Shown here in pieces: positions 1 through 8,463 of a DNA stretch of 12,638 nucleotides; within the stretch, counting starts at the first letter, position 1; each line of letters begins with the position of its first letter. Origin of the DNA: Cyclostephanos tholiformis (Eukaryota > Bacillariophyta > Thalassiosirophyceae > Thalassiosirales > Thalassiosiraceae); the NCBI GenBank assembly GCA_036939975.1, contig JALLPB010000825.1, positions 1 through 12,638 on the forward strand, read 5' to 3'. A program made the translations under genes and the position numbers. The notes below the pieces were generated by a model. It was not told the origin of the DNA. It saw nothing but the letters and a program-made list of their open reading frames with translations, and ran no database searches.

Positions 1-101
1 CCTCCTCTCACTCTTTTAGAATAATCACCAATTAATATCAATTTGGATTCTAACACTGTGTGCTTATCAGCGACAAACGCCGTAGGGGCGTTTCTACAAC
101 A
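1..101 (+). repeat. 5' LTR of element A, right part only
   Basis: It aligns with the last ~95 bases of the 3' LTR (5385-5477) with shared blocks such as AATCACC, TATCAATTTGG, GTGTGCTTATC and GCGAC. It ends in CAACA, which matches the CCAACA end of the 3' LTR. The U3 part lies outside the window. What remains should be R and U5 if transcription starts near position 9. Confidence 0.88.
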
Positions 102-117
102 TTATTCTAAAAGAGTG
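101..117 (+). promoter_or_regulatory. Primer-binding site of element A, complementary to its own LTR (candidate self-primer)
   Basis: The 17 bases at the LTR/internal junction are the exact reverse complement of positions 9-25 inside the 5' LTR (CACTCTTTTAGAATAAT), where mRNA would begin if R starts there. I see no match to the usual initiator-Met PBS (TGGTATCAGAGC). Self-priming by the mRNA 5' end is known for Tf1 and sushi-type Ty3/gypsy elements. Applying it to this copia element is inference. The 3' LTR equivalent (5387-5403) has drifted and no longer pairs perfectly. Confidence 0.6.
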
Positions 118-127
118 TATCCCCAAC

Positions 128-2044
128 ATGACTGGTAGGGGAGGCAGGGGCCGCGGCGGCCATGCGGCCAGAGGGCACGGCGCGGGCAGAGGGAACACCT
201 ACGTCGGAAAAGCCAAATCGGCAAAGGTCGGGCTGTGTAATGACCTCGAGGGGAATATCTTCGACTTCGGAACTACCTCTGCAGCCGACCAAATGCGCAT
301 CACGCAGGAAAAGATCGCGCAATACATCGGAGCGAAATATGGGGAGGACATAGCAAATGAGTTGCAAAACAAGACGAGGATTGTCATACCCACCCCAACC
401 TACTCTAGTGCGACGATGACTTGTCATGCTCTCCGAATCGTGCTTGTCAGGGGGCAACAAGCAACGATGAGTACAGCACGGCTAAGTAGCCATACTTTGC
501 TTGAGGCGGAGATTCAGCGCAATCCGACCAATTGCACTCTCGTAACCGAGCTTGCCAAGCTAAACAACGACATCGCTCAGGCAGATTTCAAGGCAGCACA
601 GGACGTGCCGATCAAGCTGACAGACCAGGAGTGTATAGACTACTCAAATGAATGTAGGAATCAGAGTCAAAGGGCTGCTACATTGGAGACTCATCGGGGA
701 CAAGTGTACTCCCTGATTTTAGGACAGTGCACACAATTTCTTCAGGATAACATGAAACAGGACGCATCCTGGTTAACCGTCAGCATGTCATACGACCCTC
801 TTGAACTATACAAGCTCATTGAGCGAGTAGTCCTCAAACAGACGGAGGACCAATACCCCTTCGCTGCTGTGCATGAGCAGAACCTTGCCGTGTTAAACAC
901 GAAGCAAGGTGGATTGACAAACACTCAATGGTATGAGCATTTAAACACGAGATATGATGTTGCTTGCTCAGTCGGCATGGAATTCGGACACAAGGTGTTA
1001 TGGGAATACTGCACTCAGGCTTCCCATTCCAAAAGTTTTGACTCGCTCACTACTGCCGAACAAAATCAGGTAAAGCAAGCGGCAGAGGAGCGGTATCTGG
1101 CGTATCTATTCCTTGTGAACAGCGGCGCCCAGCACAACTTGCTGCACAAGTAGCTACAGAATGACTTCACCAAGGGTAGTGACAAGTATCCTGAGAACTG
1201 CCCACAGGCCCTGTTGTTTTTGGACAGATACTCTAAGTCCGCTGTTGGAAATAGCGGATCACATGGGATGGCTTTTACCCAGATAGGAGGACGATCAAAA
1301 AAAGGGGATGGCAAAAAGATGCCCGATAAGGCAAAAGGAGAGAAGAAGGACTTTGATAAGGAGTATTACAAAGATAAACCCTGTTTCAAATGTGGAAAGA
1401 AGGGCCACCCCCAGTCCCATTGCCCATCAAAGGATGATGACAACAACACCTCGTCCATCTCTAGCAAATCAAGCAAGGCGAGCAGTAAGTCGAGCAGTAA
1501 ACCGAAGCTGAAGGATTTCAAAAGTCAATTCAAGACTCTTAAAAAATCCTTCGCCCAGCTCAAATCGGCTGATGAGGACAACTCATGCAGCAAATCGAGT
1601 GACAAAATGTCACACCTGCTATTTGGTTCGAAGACTGGCGCAGCCACGGAAATTGTTGATATGACTTTCAAGCAGTCAAAAAAGAACCTATGGGGATTTG
1701 ACTTACGTGAGGTCATCCTACTCGACAACCAATCGACCGTTGATATTTTCTGCAACAAGAACTTCGTCCGCAACATACGACTTGCCCCAGAACTGCTAAC
1801 ACTAAAAAGCAATGGAGGCGAATTGCTGGTATACCATATCGCCGACGTGAACGACTATGCCAAACCTGTATGGTTCTCCAAAAAGGCAATTGCCAACATT
1901 TTTGCGTTAAAGGCAATGAAAAAGCAATACAGAGTCTCATACGACTCATTAGAGGGATCTTTCCTTGTTCATCAAGAATCTGCGGGTCTGCCTAATATAC
2001 TCTTCAAAGAACATGCAAATGGGCTGCATTTCTTTGATCCTTGA
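128..2044 (+). pseudogene. Gag-protease part of element A polyprotein, two nonsense codons
   Basis: The first ATG after the primer site opens a Gag with a GRGGRGRGG basic/glycine start, like other diatom copia Gags, followed by a mostly helical capsid region up to about residue 375. A TAG at 1151-1153 interrupts the frame, which then continues unchanged. A canonical CX2CX4HX4C zinc knuckle (CFKCGKKGHPQSHC) lies at 1382-1423 and is followed by a long Ser/Lys-rich linker. The protease position holds LLDNQSTVDIFC (Asp codon 1724-1726) instead of the usual D(T/S)GA. A TGA at 2042-2044 again breaks the same frame. The product would package element RNA into particles and cleave the polyprotein. Here it can only be made in pieces. 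Confidence 0.85.
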
Positions 2045-2945
2045 GAAGTGGACTTTGCATTTGTCAAGACTGTGGAATCGAACATGAAGCTATTTTCAAA
2101 ATGGCAGGTCGCGCGCACGGACAAGGCACGCAGCCTATACGCTAGTCTTGGATTCCCATCAACAAAAGATTTTCTGTGGATACTACAATCCAACCAAATC
2201 AAAGACTGCCCAATAACGGTCGACGATGCCAAGGCGGCGTACGAAATATGGGGACCAAGCATGGCCAACCTAATGAGCCGGTAAAAACTGACACAATCTG
2301 TATCCCAATAGAGATACGTGAGCTACACAAAGAGGTGACACTCACAATTGACATTTTTTTGTCAATCAAATCCTGTTCTTCATCACACTCAGCAGAGTGA
2401 TCTATTTCACAACAGTGATGCATCTACCCAACAGGAGTTTGGGTGAGATCTTCAAAGCGTTAAAAGGGATTTTCTACTACTATCTTCAACGCGGATTCAG
2501 AATTACATTCATCACTGGGGACGGGGAATTTTCCTCCCTTGAACAGTTCTCGAACTTGCTTGTGGGAGTACCCCGTCTCAACTTAACAAGTGCAAATGAG
2601 CATGAACCATTCATCGAACATCGTATCCGCATGGTGAAAGAAAGGGTGTGATCAATTCGCCACTCCCTTCCCTTACAAACTATCCCAAAAACAATCTTGA
2701 CCCACATGGTGTTTTATGCAGTCAAGCTTCTCAACTACTTCCTGGTGAAGGGCGGTGTGTCTGAGATTTATGGCCCAAAAGCCGTGATGTTCGGGGAGGT
2801 CCTGGATTTTAAAAAATTTTCTCTTCCTTTTGGATCGTACTGCCAAGTACATGAGGAAAAGCTGCCACAGAACAGCCCGGCCAGCAGAACGATCGGCGCG
2901 ATCTCATTAGGACCTAGTGGAAACACACAGGGTGGGCAAAAATTT
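2045..2945 (+). pseudogene. Integrase region of element A, frameshifted
   Basis: The frame continues through a pre-integrase segment (to 2281), then needs two shifts. The first is near 2281, into the frame reading TDTICIPIEIRELHKEV. The second is at the T7 run 2354-2360, into the frame reading VIYFTTVMHLPNRSLGEI. Catalytic candidates are Asp in LTIDIF (about 2350-2352), Asp in TGDGEF (2520-2522) and Glu in PFIEHR (2616-2618), with 31 residues between the second Asp and Glu. A TGA at 2649-2651 sits in ERV*SIRHS, where Arg is expected. The frame then runs on through YGPKAVMFGEVLDF until another shift around 2938-2945. The product would insert cDNA into host DNA. The breaks make this copy inactive. 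Confidence 0.82.
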
Positions 2946-5226
2946 TTACCCTCAACACAAGTAAGGTTATTACTCGCCGGTCGTGGGATTTTCTTCCCAC
3001 ACCTCAATCGGTCATCAATCGCGTCAATTTTATTGGTCGGGATCAACCCTCTCAAGCCGTTTTTACCGACCGCTTGGACAACGTCATTGGTGATGACGAC
3101 CCTACATATGATAACTACAATCCGGACATGGTTGACAACAATCCTCCCAGTGAAATCCTCCCGGATGTTGCCCTGGATAACGTCGACATTACAGGAGTGG
3201 ATATTGACCTACCCGAAACTTCGCCCGGTACCCCTGTCGAAATTCCAGGAGTGGACCCTGACTTAACCCCAGGAGTGGAACCTGGGGAACAACAACAAAC
3301 CATTGAAATTAATGATATCGACGTCTCAGGACAGCAGGAACCGACCCTAGTGGAGTTGGTACGCCCAGCAACAGCAAGGCGGTCCGAACGTCAAAGAAAA
3401 CCCACTGAAAAATACGTTCCAAGCATGTCCGGCAAGACATACTCATACACCCAGCTGGGGCTATCATTCCTCCAGGACACACATTACAAGCACTCCGCAG
3501 AAGTGGTGGCCGCTGTACTGACCCAATTGTCACTGAAGGCTGCCCTCAAGCAATGGGGGAACAACACTAAGATAGCAGTGGAGGCTGAGGCAAAACAACT
3601 CCACTGGCAAAACTCTTTCAAGCCAATCCACTGGAAGGAGATTGGCAAAGAAAGACGTGATCAGATCCTAGAATCACACGTCTTTGTCAAAAAGAAACGC
3701 TCGGGCGAAATCAAAGCACGAAAAGTCGCCAGCGGCAACAAACAGAGAGACTTTATAAGCAAGGAAAGCACAAGTTCTCCCACGGTGTTGACCAATTCTC
3801 TATTGCTCACTTTGATAGTTGATGCAAAGGAACACCACGACGTTGCCACCATCGACATTCCCAATGCGTTCATCCAGACGAGGGTGGAAGAAGACAAAGA
3901 CAAGGTAATTATGAGGATCAGAGGCCACATGGTGGATGTCCTCGTGAAGGTCGCTCCGACCGTGTATGGCCTGTACATATCAACCGACAAACAGGGACGC
4001 AAGCAACTTTTAGTTGAATGCCTAAATGCGATTTACAGCACAATGGTCACTAGTCTCCTGTATTACCAAAAATTTACTAGGAGCCTTAAGAACCAGGGAT
4101 ACACCATGAACCCTTATGACCCATGCGTGTGGAATAAAATGATTCAGAAGGAGCAGATCACTATATGCTTTCATGTGGATGACTGCAAAATATCTCATAA
4201 ATTGGCACGAGTTGTCAACGAGACAATCAAATGGCTACGTCAAGATTACAAAAGTATATTTGCAGATGACAGCGGAGCCATGACAGTACATCAAGGCCAA
4301 GTACACAAATACTTTGGGATGATTATTGACTACAGCTCTAAAGGACTGTCTAAAATCTCAATGGTCGATTACATGAAAGACATCGTTATGGCATGGGACA
4401 AGGGGACCCATGAACAATCCAACAGTTTCAAAACTGTCTTTAAAAGTCTAGCGGTAAACCGACAGCAGCACCACCTAATCTCTTCTTGGTGGATGAGGAG
4501 TCTATAAAGCTGCTGGAAGCACAAAAGACGGCCTTTCACAACATAGTGGCTAAAGCACTGTACGTGGCCAAGCGGGCTCGACCCGATATAGCCGTTGCCA
4601 TTTCATTCCTCACCACCAGAGTTCGAAATCCAGATGTACAGGATTGGGCGAAGCTGCAACACCAAGTAGAGTACTTGAGGAGTACTGTTGAGATGCCCCT
4701 CGTCCTTGGTGCAACCAGTGGAGGCATATTACATTGGTATGTCGACGCAGCTTTTGCCATCCATCCAAACATGAGGGGTCACAGTGGTGGTGCTCTGACT
4801 CTGGGAATAGGCTTTCCAATTTTGTCCTCCAGCAAACAGAAATTGAATACTTGGAGCTCCATGGAAAGTGAGCTTGTGGGAGTCAACGACTTGATCTCTC
4901 TCATCATATGGTCATGCAATTTTTTGAAAGCGCAAGGATACGTGGTTAAGGATAACATCCTACATCAAGACAATAAGAGCGCGATCTTACTGGAGCAAAA
5001 TGGCAAAATGTCCAGTGGAAAACGGACCAAACACATCGCCATTCAATATTTCTTCATGACAGACAGGATTAAATTGGGAGAAATAAGCACCAAATGGTAT
5101 CCTACAGGAGAAATGATTGCAGATTTTCTAACAAAACCACTTTAGGGAGCTGCGTTCACTAAATTTAGAGACTTACTAATGGGAGCCGTATCCACGGTAA
5201 CCAAGAATAAATTACCAGTGCAGTGA
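2946..5226 (+). pseudogene. Reverse transcriptase and RNase H of element A, frameshift and nonsense
   Basis: Sense resumes in the frame containing VINRVNFIGRDQPSQ, then an acidic, Pro-rich linker with repeated GVD/GVEP motifs, then RT. The first RT Asp is in TIDIPNAF (3854-3856). The active-site pair is in FHVDDC (4178-4183), a variant of copia YVDD, and SLLYYQKF lies between them. A frameshift between about 4440 and 4461 moves the frame to LFLVDEES, leading into RNase H with YVDAAF (Asp 4744), MESEL (Glu 4864), HQDNKS (Asp 4969) and RTKHI. The apparent stop TAG at 5143-5145 follows FLTKPL, where the family usually has Gln. Conserved-looking sequence (GAAFTKFRDLLMG) runs on to TGA at 5224-5226, which is probably the real end. 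It would copy element RNA into cDNA in cytoplasmic particles. Confidence 0.88.
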
Positions 5227-5254
5227 TAACGGGATCACCTGCCCCGCAGGAGTG

Positions 5255-5477
5255 TGTTGGGAGACGTACTTGGCACTTTTTATGGAGACGTACTTGGCAC
5301 TTTTTATTGTACTTGACATACTTGGTACTTCTCATCCAACTTAATGGATGGAAAGAATGCCAAAGTCTGAGGAACTCCCATTGTCTCACTTCTAGAATAT
5401 AATCACCTAGTAAGTATCAATTTGGAATCAATTGGTGTGCTTATCTGCGACGAACGCCTAGGGGTGTTACTCCAACA
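5255..5477 (+). repeat. 3' LTR of element A, complete (223 bp)
   Basis: It starts TGTTGG and ends CCAACA, a perfect 6-bp terminal inverted repeat with TG...CA ends. By alignment to the left LTR and the self-primer match, the putative transcript start corresponds to about 5387. That gives U3 about 132 bp and R-U5 about 91 bp. The stretch just upstream (AGGAG at 5248-5252) is a poor polypurine tract. The base run TGCCCCGCAGG before it is not purine-rich. Confidence 0.88.
5260..5307 (+). repeat. Two perfect 24-bp tandem repeats in U3 of element A
   Basis: Units are 5260-5283 and 5284-5307, identical, each containing GACGTACTTGGCACTTTTTA. A degenerate continuation (GTACTTGACATACTTGGTACTT) follows to about 5330. 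Short U3 tandem repeats are often enhancer-like in LTR elements. That role is inferred here. TTTTTAT at the end of each unit is the only TATA-like sequence upstream of the predicted start. Confidence 0.75.
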
Positions 5478-5623
5478 GGGCAGTGGTAGAGGCAGAGGCG
5501 GATGTTGTCCTTGGTGGGCGTGTTTAGTTTTTGTTGCATGCATGGAGAGTACTGAAAATGGTGACATCCAGCCAAAATGAGAGGGTGCATGCATCAGTGG
5601 AGTGTTCCCAAAATTAATTTTGT

Positions 5624-5950
5624 TGCCTGCGTCACATTTGTATTGCAAAATGGGCATGTTATGCAATTATTACTTAATAATTGCATAACATGCAATGGAT
5701 GGCTCAACAGGGGAGGGGTGCGAGGAAATTGTTCCCATCAGTAGTACTGAGTGGGAGCGGGTTTGGAACCAGCATATTTTCTTTTTCCCCAATAGGAATC
5801 AGACCACCAAATCCCTGAAGTGCACATTTCAGAAGATTGCGAGGACCAAAATCCCAACATGTGAGCCTGAATGCCTGCATCACATTTGTATAGCAAAATG
5901 GGCAAGTTATGCAATTATTAAGGCAACAGATGGCTCAACAGGGGAGGGGT
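5624..5950 (+). repeat. Interrupted direct duplication within the DUF6818-like gene
   Basis: Positions 5624-5672 match 5872-5920 with 3 mismatches in 49, and 5698-5719 match 5929-5950 perfectly over 22. The upstream copy is a displaced piece of the end of the domain (reading HICIAKWACYAII against HICIAKWASYAII). Between its two blocks it carries an extra inverted segment, described separately. Confidence 0.88.
5654..5693. repeat. Near-perfect palindrome, 19-bp arms and 2-base loop
   Basis: GCATGTTATGCAATTATTA (5654-5672) is followed by CT and its exact reverse complement (5675-5693). The right arm is an inverted copy of the neighbouring left arm inserted inside the upstream duplicate. The downstream duplicate (5909-5931) lacks it. 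It is A+T-rich and would extrude easily as a hairpin. Confidence 0.92.
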
Positions 5951-6297
5951 CTGATGATTGGGAAGGAGGAGGACTGAGGGAAGAAGAAGAGGAAGAGGGA
6001 GAAGACAATGACAAAGAAAGTGAAGGGGAGGAGGGTGGTGATGTAGGTGATGATGACAATGAAGGTGGGACTAGCCTAGGGGTTGACCCTACCAACCTCT
6101 TTGGTGAGGCTGTGAGGATTGATTTTGAACAAGGTGGGCAAAATGGTGGTGCTAACATTGATAGTGATGCTGGGGTGGAAATCTCAGTTGTAGAAGAAGG
6201 AGCAGCTGTTTGGTCAGTAGAAGGGGCAGCTGCCACAGCATCTGTTTCAGCGGCCAGCTCTTGTAGCATGTCTAACGATGAGATGGATGGTGCATGA

Positions 6298-6542
6298 GGA
6301 AGCCCATTAGCAAAGGCAAATGATGAACCTAATGTTCATGGTGATGTTGAATAAAAATGTGGGGGGCAACAGCAACCACAGCAACCCTCAGCCACCTAGC
6401 CCCAGCAACACTAAGGATGTACATGGATTTTTGTTTTCTAACAAAATATTACAAGTAATCAATTATTATAAGAAATAGAGAATAGATTCTTAATATTAGT
6501 GGTCGAATATGAATTGTATTGATGTCCCCCCTACCACCAATT
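6298..6542. other. A+T-rich intergenic spacer between convergent remnants
   Basis: After the short extension of the DUF6818-like frame, the stretch from about 6420 to 6530 is A+T-rich with no coding signal on either strand that I can support. It would hold the convergent 3' ends of the two Harbinger-type genes. No terminator or RNA gene is evident. Confidence 0.5.
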
Positions 6543-7063
6543 CTATGGGCAAACATCTTCATTTGCATTGCAGTTTAGGTGTTGCATATAAATATTTTGT
6601 ATTTGGTTTATAGCAACCATTTGTGCTTGCATATTATACAGCAACACAAACATCTTGAGGACAATTCGTTGCTCTCCTTGCTCTTCATAAATGAAATGAC
6701 TATTTAGCCATGGAAACAAAGCCTGCATTGTGAGCATCATCCACTCTGCAGTCTGTTGTGCTGAGGTAGCCTGTCATCTAAGTTGATGCTCTAGATTTTG
6801 CTCATGTCGTGTTGGAGCAGAAGAGCCTAGGAGGTCCTGGCTTGATTTCAGGAGGTAATCCCTCTCAAGATTCCCAAATGCCATCTACACAGCACTTCCC
6901 CCCATTGTCTTGTACACTGTCTCAAGTTTCTGGTAGATTTGTCCTAACTCCACTACTTGGCTGTCATGGACAGATGCTGGGACATTGAAAAATGCAATAG
7001 GAATGGTTCCATCAGGACAGAAACAAAACAGAAGTTACATAATGGTCATGGGTCCATCCATTG
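6543..7063 (-). pseudogene. PIF/Harbinger-like DDE transposase, C-terminal part, frameshifted
   Basis: Read on the minus strand from 7063 down, the translation gives NGWTHDHYVTSVL, a frameshift, CPDGTIPIAFFNVPASVHDSQ (about 7010-6950), a region where two small compensating indels disrupt the expected second Asp motif, FGNLERDYLLKSSQDLLGS, a TGA at 6774-6776, QTAEW, and a C-terminus ILQ-type helix VLLYNMQAQMVAINQ ending at TAG 6543-6545. I recognise this as the DDE_Tnp_4/Harbinger-type transposase common in diatoms and oomycetes. DDE candidates are the Asp in VHDSQ and the Glu in TAEW. The N-terminal half is absent: the frame stops exactly where the SAP segment begins at 7064. The role in an intact copy is cut-and-paste transposition. 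This one is dead. Confidence 0.78.
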
Positions 7064-7269
7064 CTAGGTTGGAAATTACTCCTCGGGGTAATAATTTCCC
7101 CCCCCCCTCAAAATTCGTTACCCCGGGGTAATTACTCCAATTACCCCGTTACCCCGAATTACCCGGGTAATCACCCCTGGGGTAACGTCCTTTTGCCGTG
7201 CCCAAAAACGTTACCCGAGTAACAAGATTACCCCGAATTACCCCGGTACTCTACGCTATGTAGGAACTC
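7064..7269. repeat. Left inverted repeat, TTACCCCG-rich
   Basis: About 206 bp. Contains TTACCCCGGGGTAATTACTCC from 7109, several TTACCCCGAATTACCC blocks at 7133-7170, CCCCTGGGGTAA near 7186, TTACCCGAGTAA at 7211-7222 and ACCCCGAATTACCCCGG at 7230-7246. Many blocks are palindromic, so both strands can fold back. Confidence 0.7.
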
Positions 7270-7280
7270 ATACATGGTTG

Positions 7281-8396
7281 TTATTGTGGACTCCCAATAT
7301 GAACAACATTCGCGTAGCATGAAGAGCACACTAGTGGGATATCTAGTTGGATAAGGACTTGTAGAAACTGTGTAGAAGCAGTTATAATAACTAATAACCT
7401 ATCCCACTCATCCTCGCTCTCCTCCTCCCCGTCGTTGGCGAAGATTATGTTATTCCCGCCAGATCGTTGATTGAGGTCGACAATCACGCCCCTGATGGGA
7501 TCGTCCCTCGATGTCATCTCCCGGTCATCTCCATTCGAGGTCGGTTCCGTAATCGTCGTTTGGACGTCGTCGATCGCAGTCCACGACGACGACGACGACG
7601 ACGACGACGAGGACGAGGACAACGACGACGACGACGACGACAAGGATGAGGACGAGGACGAGGACGAGGACGACGACAACGACAACGACGACGGAGAGGT
7701 TGTTCGTCCCATCGTCCTCGTGCATTCCACGGCCCCGTCGACGAATACGTCGTCGTCGTTCCAATCCCCCCCCCCTCCATTTCCGATCGCGCGTCCGATC
7801 GCCATCCTCCTCTCCCTTCTCCCCCCCGGCACGTTTTCCCACCTCTCCTTCCCATTCGTCGTCCCATTCGTCGTCGTCTTTTTCGTATTATTCGTCGTCG
7901 TCTTCTTCGACGTCGACGTGCGCGGCCTATTCCCCGCCCGACTTGGATCGACGTTGCCGGCACGCAGCCTCTCGATCAAATTCGCCCTGATGCCGGATGC
8001 GGACAATCCCCGCCCTCGCAACAGTTCTCGCAATTCGGTAATTTTCATCGATTCGTAATCCCGCTGGCCCGCGTCGTCGTCGTCGCGGTAACAATCGTCG
8101 TCCGCGTCGTCGTCGTCGTCGCCATCGGCATTCGAATATCGCGCGGTCGATCGACGACGATGATGATGGCAGACCTGGAGGAGGGCGCGGGACGGCATCA
8201 TCGACGACGGACCGACGAGCGATGACGATGCGACCAGGCCGACGGATGACGACCACGGACGCGCCGTGAGTCGCATCATCCTTGCCGTCGTCGTCGCCGT
8301 CGTCGTCGTCCGCACCCGCGAATGCGACGAGGAACACGACAACGACCTCGTCATCATCGACGACGCGGCAGCCGTGTGGACCAGCCCCGATGTCAT
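7281..8396 (-). CDS. SAP-domain protein, low-complexity, possibly organelle-targeted
   Basis: A 371-residue frame from ATG 8394-8396. Residues 1-90 are rich in Ser, Thr, Arg and Ala with almost no acidic residues, compatible with an organelle transit peptide. Residues about 91-110 are Asp-rich. Residues about 114-147 (YESMKITELRELLRGRG, LSASGIRANLIERL) fit the SAP helix-extended-loop-helix nucleic-acid-binding motif. A Lys/Thr/Asn linker and a serine run encoded by TCG repeats (about 225-263) follow, then EESEDEWDR near 320. After that the character changes to a hydrophobic tail, and the DNA reads AG|GTTATT, a plausible splice donor, so the true C-terminus may differ. The frame fills almost exactly the space between the inverted repeats, leaving about 70 bp upstream for a promoter outside the repeat. 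No nonsense codon, unlike every neighbour. Function beyond nucleic-acid binding is unknown. Confidence 0.6.
   Translation of the reverse strand: MTSGLVHTAAASSMMTRSLSCSSSHSRVRTTTTATTTARMMRLTARPWSSSVGLVASSSLVGPSSMMPSRALLQVCHHHRRRSTARYSNADGDDDDDADDDCYRDDDDAGQRDYESMKITELRELLRGRGLSASGIRANLIERLRAGNVDPSRAGNRPRTSTSKKTTTNNTKKTTTNGTTNGKERWENVPGGRRERRMAIGRAIGNGGGGDWNDDDVFVDGAVECTRTMGRTTSPSSLSLSSSSSSSSSSSLSSSSSSLSSSSSSSSSSSSWTAIDDVQTTITEPTSNGDDREMTSRDDPIRGVIVDLNQRSGGNNIIFANDGEEESEDEWDRLLVIITASTQFLQVLIQLDIPLVCSSCYANVVHIGSPQ
7583..7690. repeat. Imperfect GAC/GTC trinucleotide repeat in the SAP gene
   Basis: GAC units on the plus strand with GAG, AAC and GAT interruptions. On the coding minus strand it is read as TCG and encodes the polyserine run. 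It also keeps other frames open, which explains several overlapping spurious ORFs. Shorter GTC tracts at about 8068-8125 and 8284-8312 encode Asp or other low-complexity residues. Confidence 0.9.
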
Positions 8397-8463
8397 CGTC
8401 GTGCGAGGTGTTTGTGATGTGGGTTGGTGCGATGGAAGAACACTCGAGTTTCTGGTGTTTTTT

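Larger units (their letters stand above)
1..5477 (+). mobile_element. Degenerate Ty1/copia (CoDi-type) LTR retrotransposon A
   Basis: A nearly complete copia-order element: LTR, Gag with RGG N-terminus and zinc knuckle, protease, integrase, reverse transcriptase, RNase H, LTR. Integrase before RT places it in Ty1/copia. The coding sequence was probably one frame from the ATG at 128 to the TGA at 5224-5226, but it is now interrupted by nonsense codons (1151, 2042, 2649, 5143) and by frameshifts near 2281, 2360, 2943 and 4450. Over about 100 aligned bases the two LTRs look roughly 80 percent identical by eye, so the copy is old. The window starts inside the 5' LTR, so the left target-site duplication cannot be seen. 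The bases just outside the 3' LTR are GGGCA, the sequence to look for on the left flank. Confidence 0.93.
5624..6350 (+). pseudogene. DUF6818-like (SANT/Myb-like) transposon-associated gene, decayed
   Basis: An open stretch from the ATG at 5695 to TGA 6295-6297 encodes 200 residues. Residues about 10-75 (IVPISSTEWERVW, FFFPNRNQTTKSLK, FQKIARTKIPTCEPEC, IAKWASYAI) resemble the DUF6818 domain that is multicopy in diatoms and oomycetes. I recognise this from memory of the family. A glutamate/aspartate-rich tail follows (residues about 80-125). The TGA at 6295 is probably a decayed Arg codon, because frame-consistent sequence (GSPLAKANDEPNVHGDVE) runs on to a TAA at about 6348. Several positions look like Arg lost to Cys, Trp or Gln, as from CpG decay. 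The ATG at 5695 sits right after a fold-back, so it is unlikely to be the ancestral start. It converges on the transposase remnant; in PIF/Harbinger elements a Myb/SANT partner protein is normal. Function is DNA binding by inference. Confidence 0.55.

Noticed and set aside
101..117. A plain stem-loop terminator at the 5' LTR end
   Set aside because: The two arms are about 75 bases apart and one sits exactly at the primer-binding position, so a priming role fits better than a termination hairpin.
1308..1511. 67-residue basic ORF in the plus +1 frame
   Set aside because: It overlaps the Gag zinc-knuckle region in a different frame, and the Gag frame carries the canonical knuckle.
3115..4002. 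Minus-strand ORFs of 62-113 residues across RT of element A
   Set aside because: They are antisense to clear RT coding sequence, with no motif of their own.
5907..6269. Minus-strand 120-residue Ser/Pro-rich ORF
   Set aside because: It is the antisense shadow of the Glu/Asp-rich tail of the DUF6818-like gene.
7064..7246. Telomere-like or G-quadruplex array in the TTACCCC repeats
   Set aside because: The units are not in constant register or orientation and are mostly palindromic, and the sequence does not match TTAGGG-type telomeric repeats. The terminal inverted repeat reading explains more.
7467..8058. Several plus- and minus-strand ORFs rich in Asp, Arg, Val or Ser over the SAP gene
   Set aside because: They are other-frame readings of GAC/GTC trinucleotide repeats and carry no domain. 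The minus-strand SAP frame is the only one with a recognisable motif.
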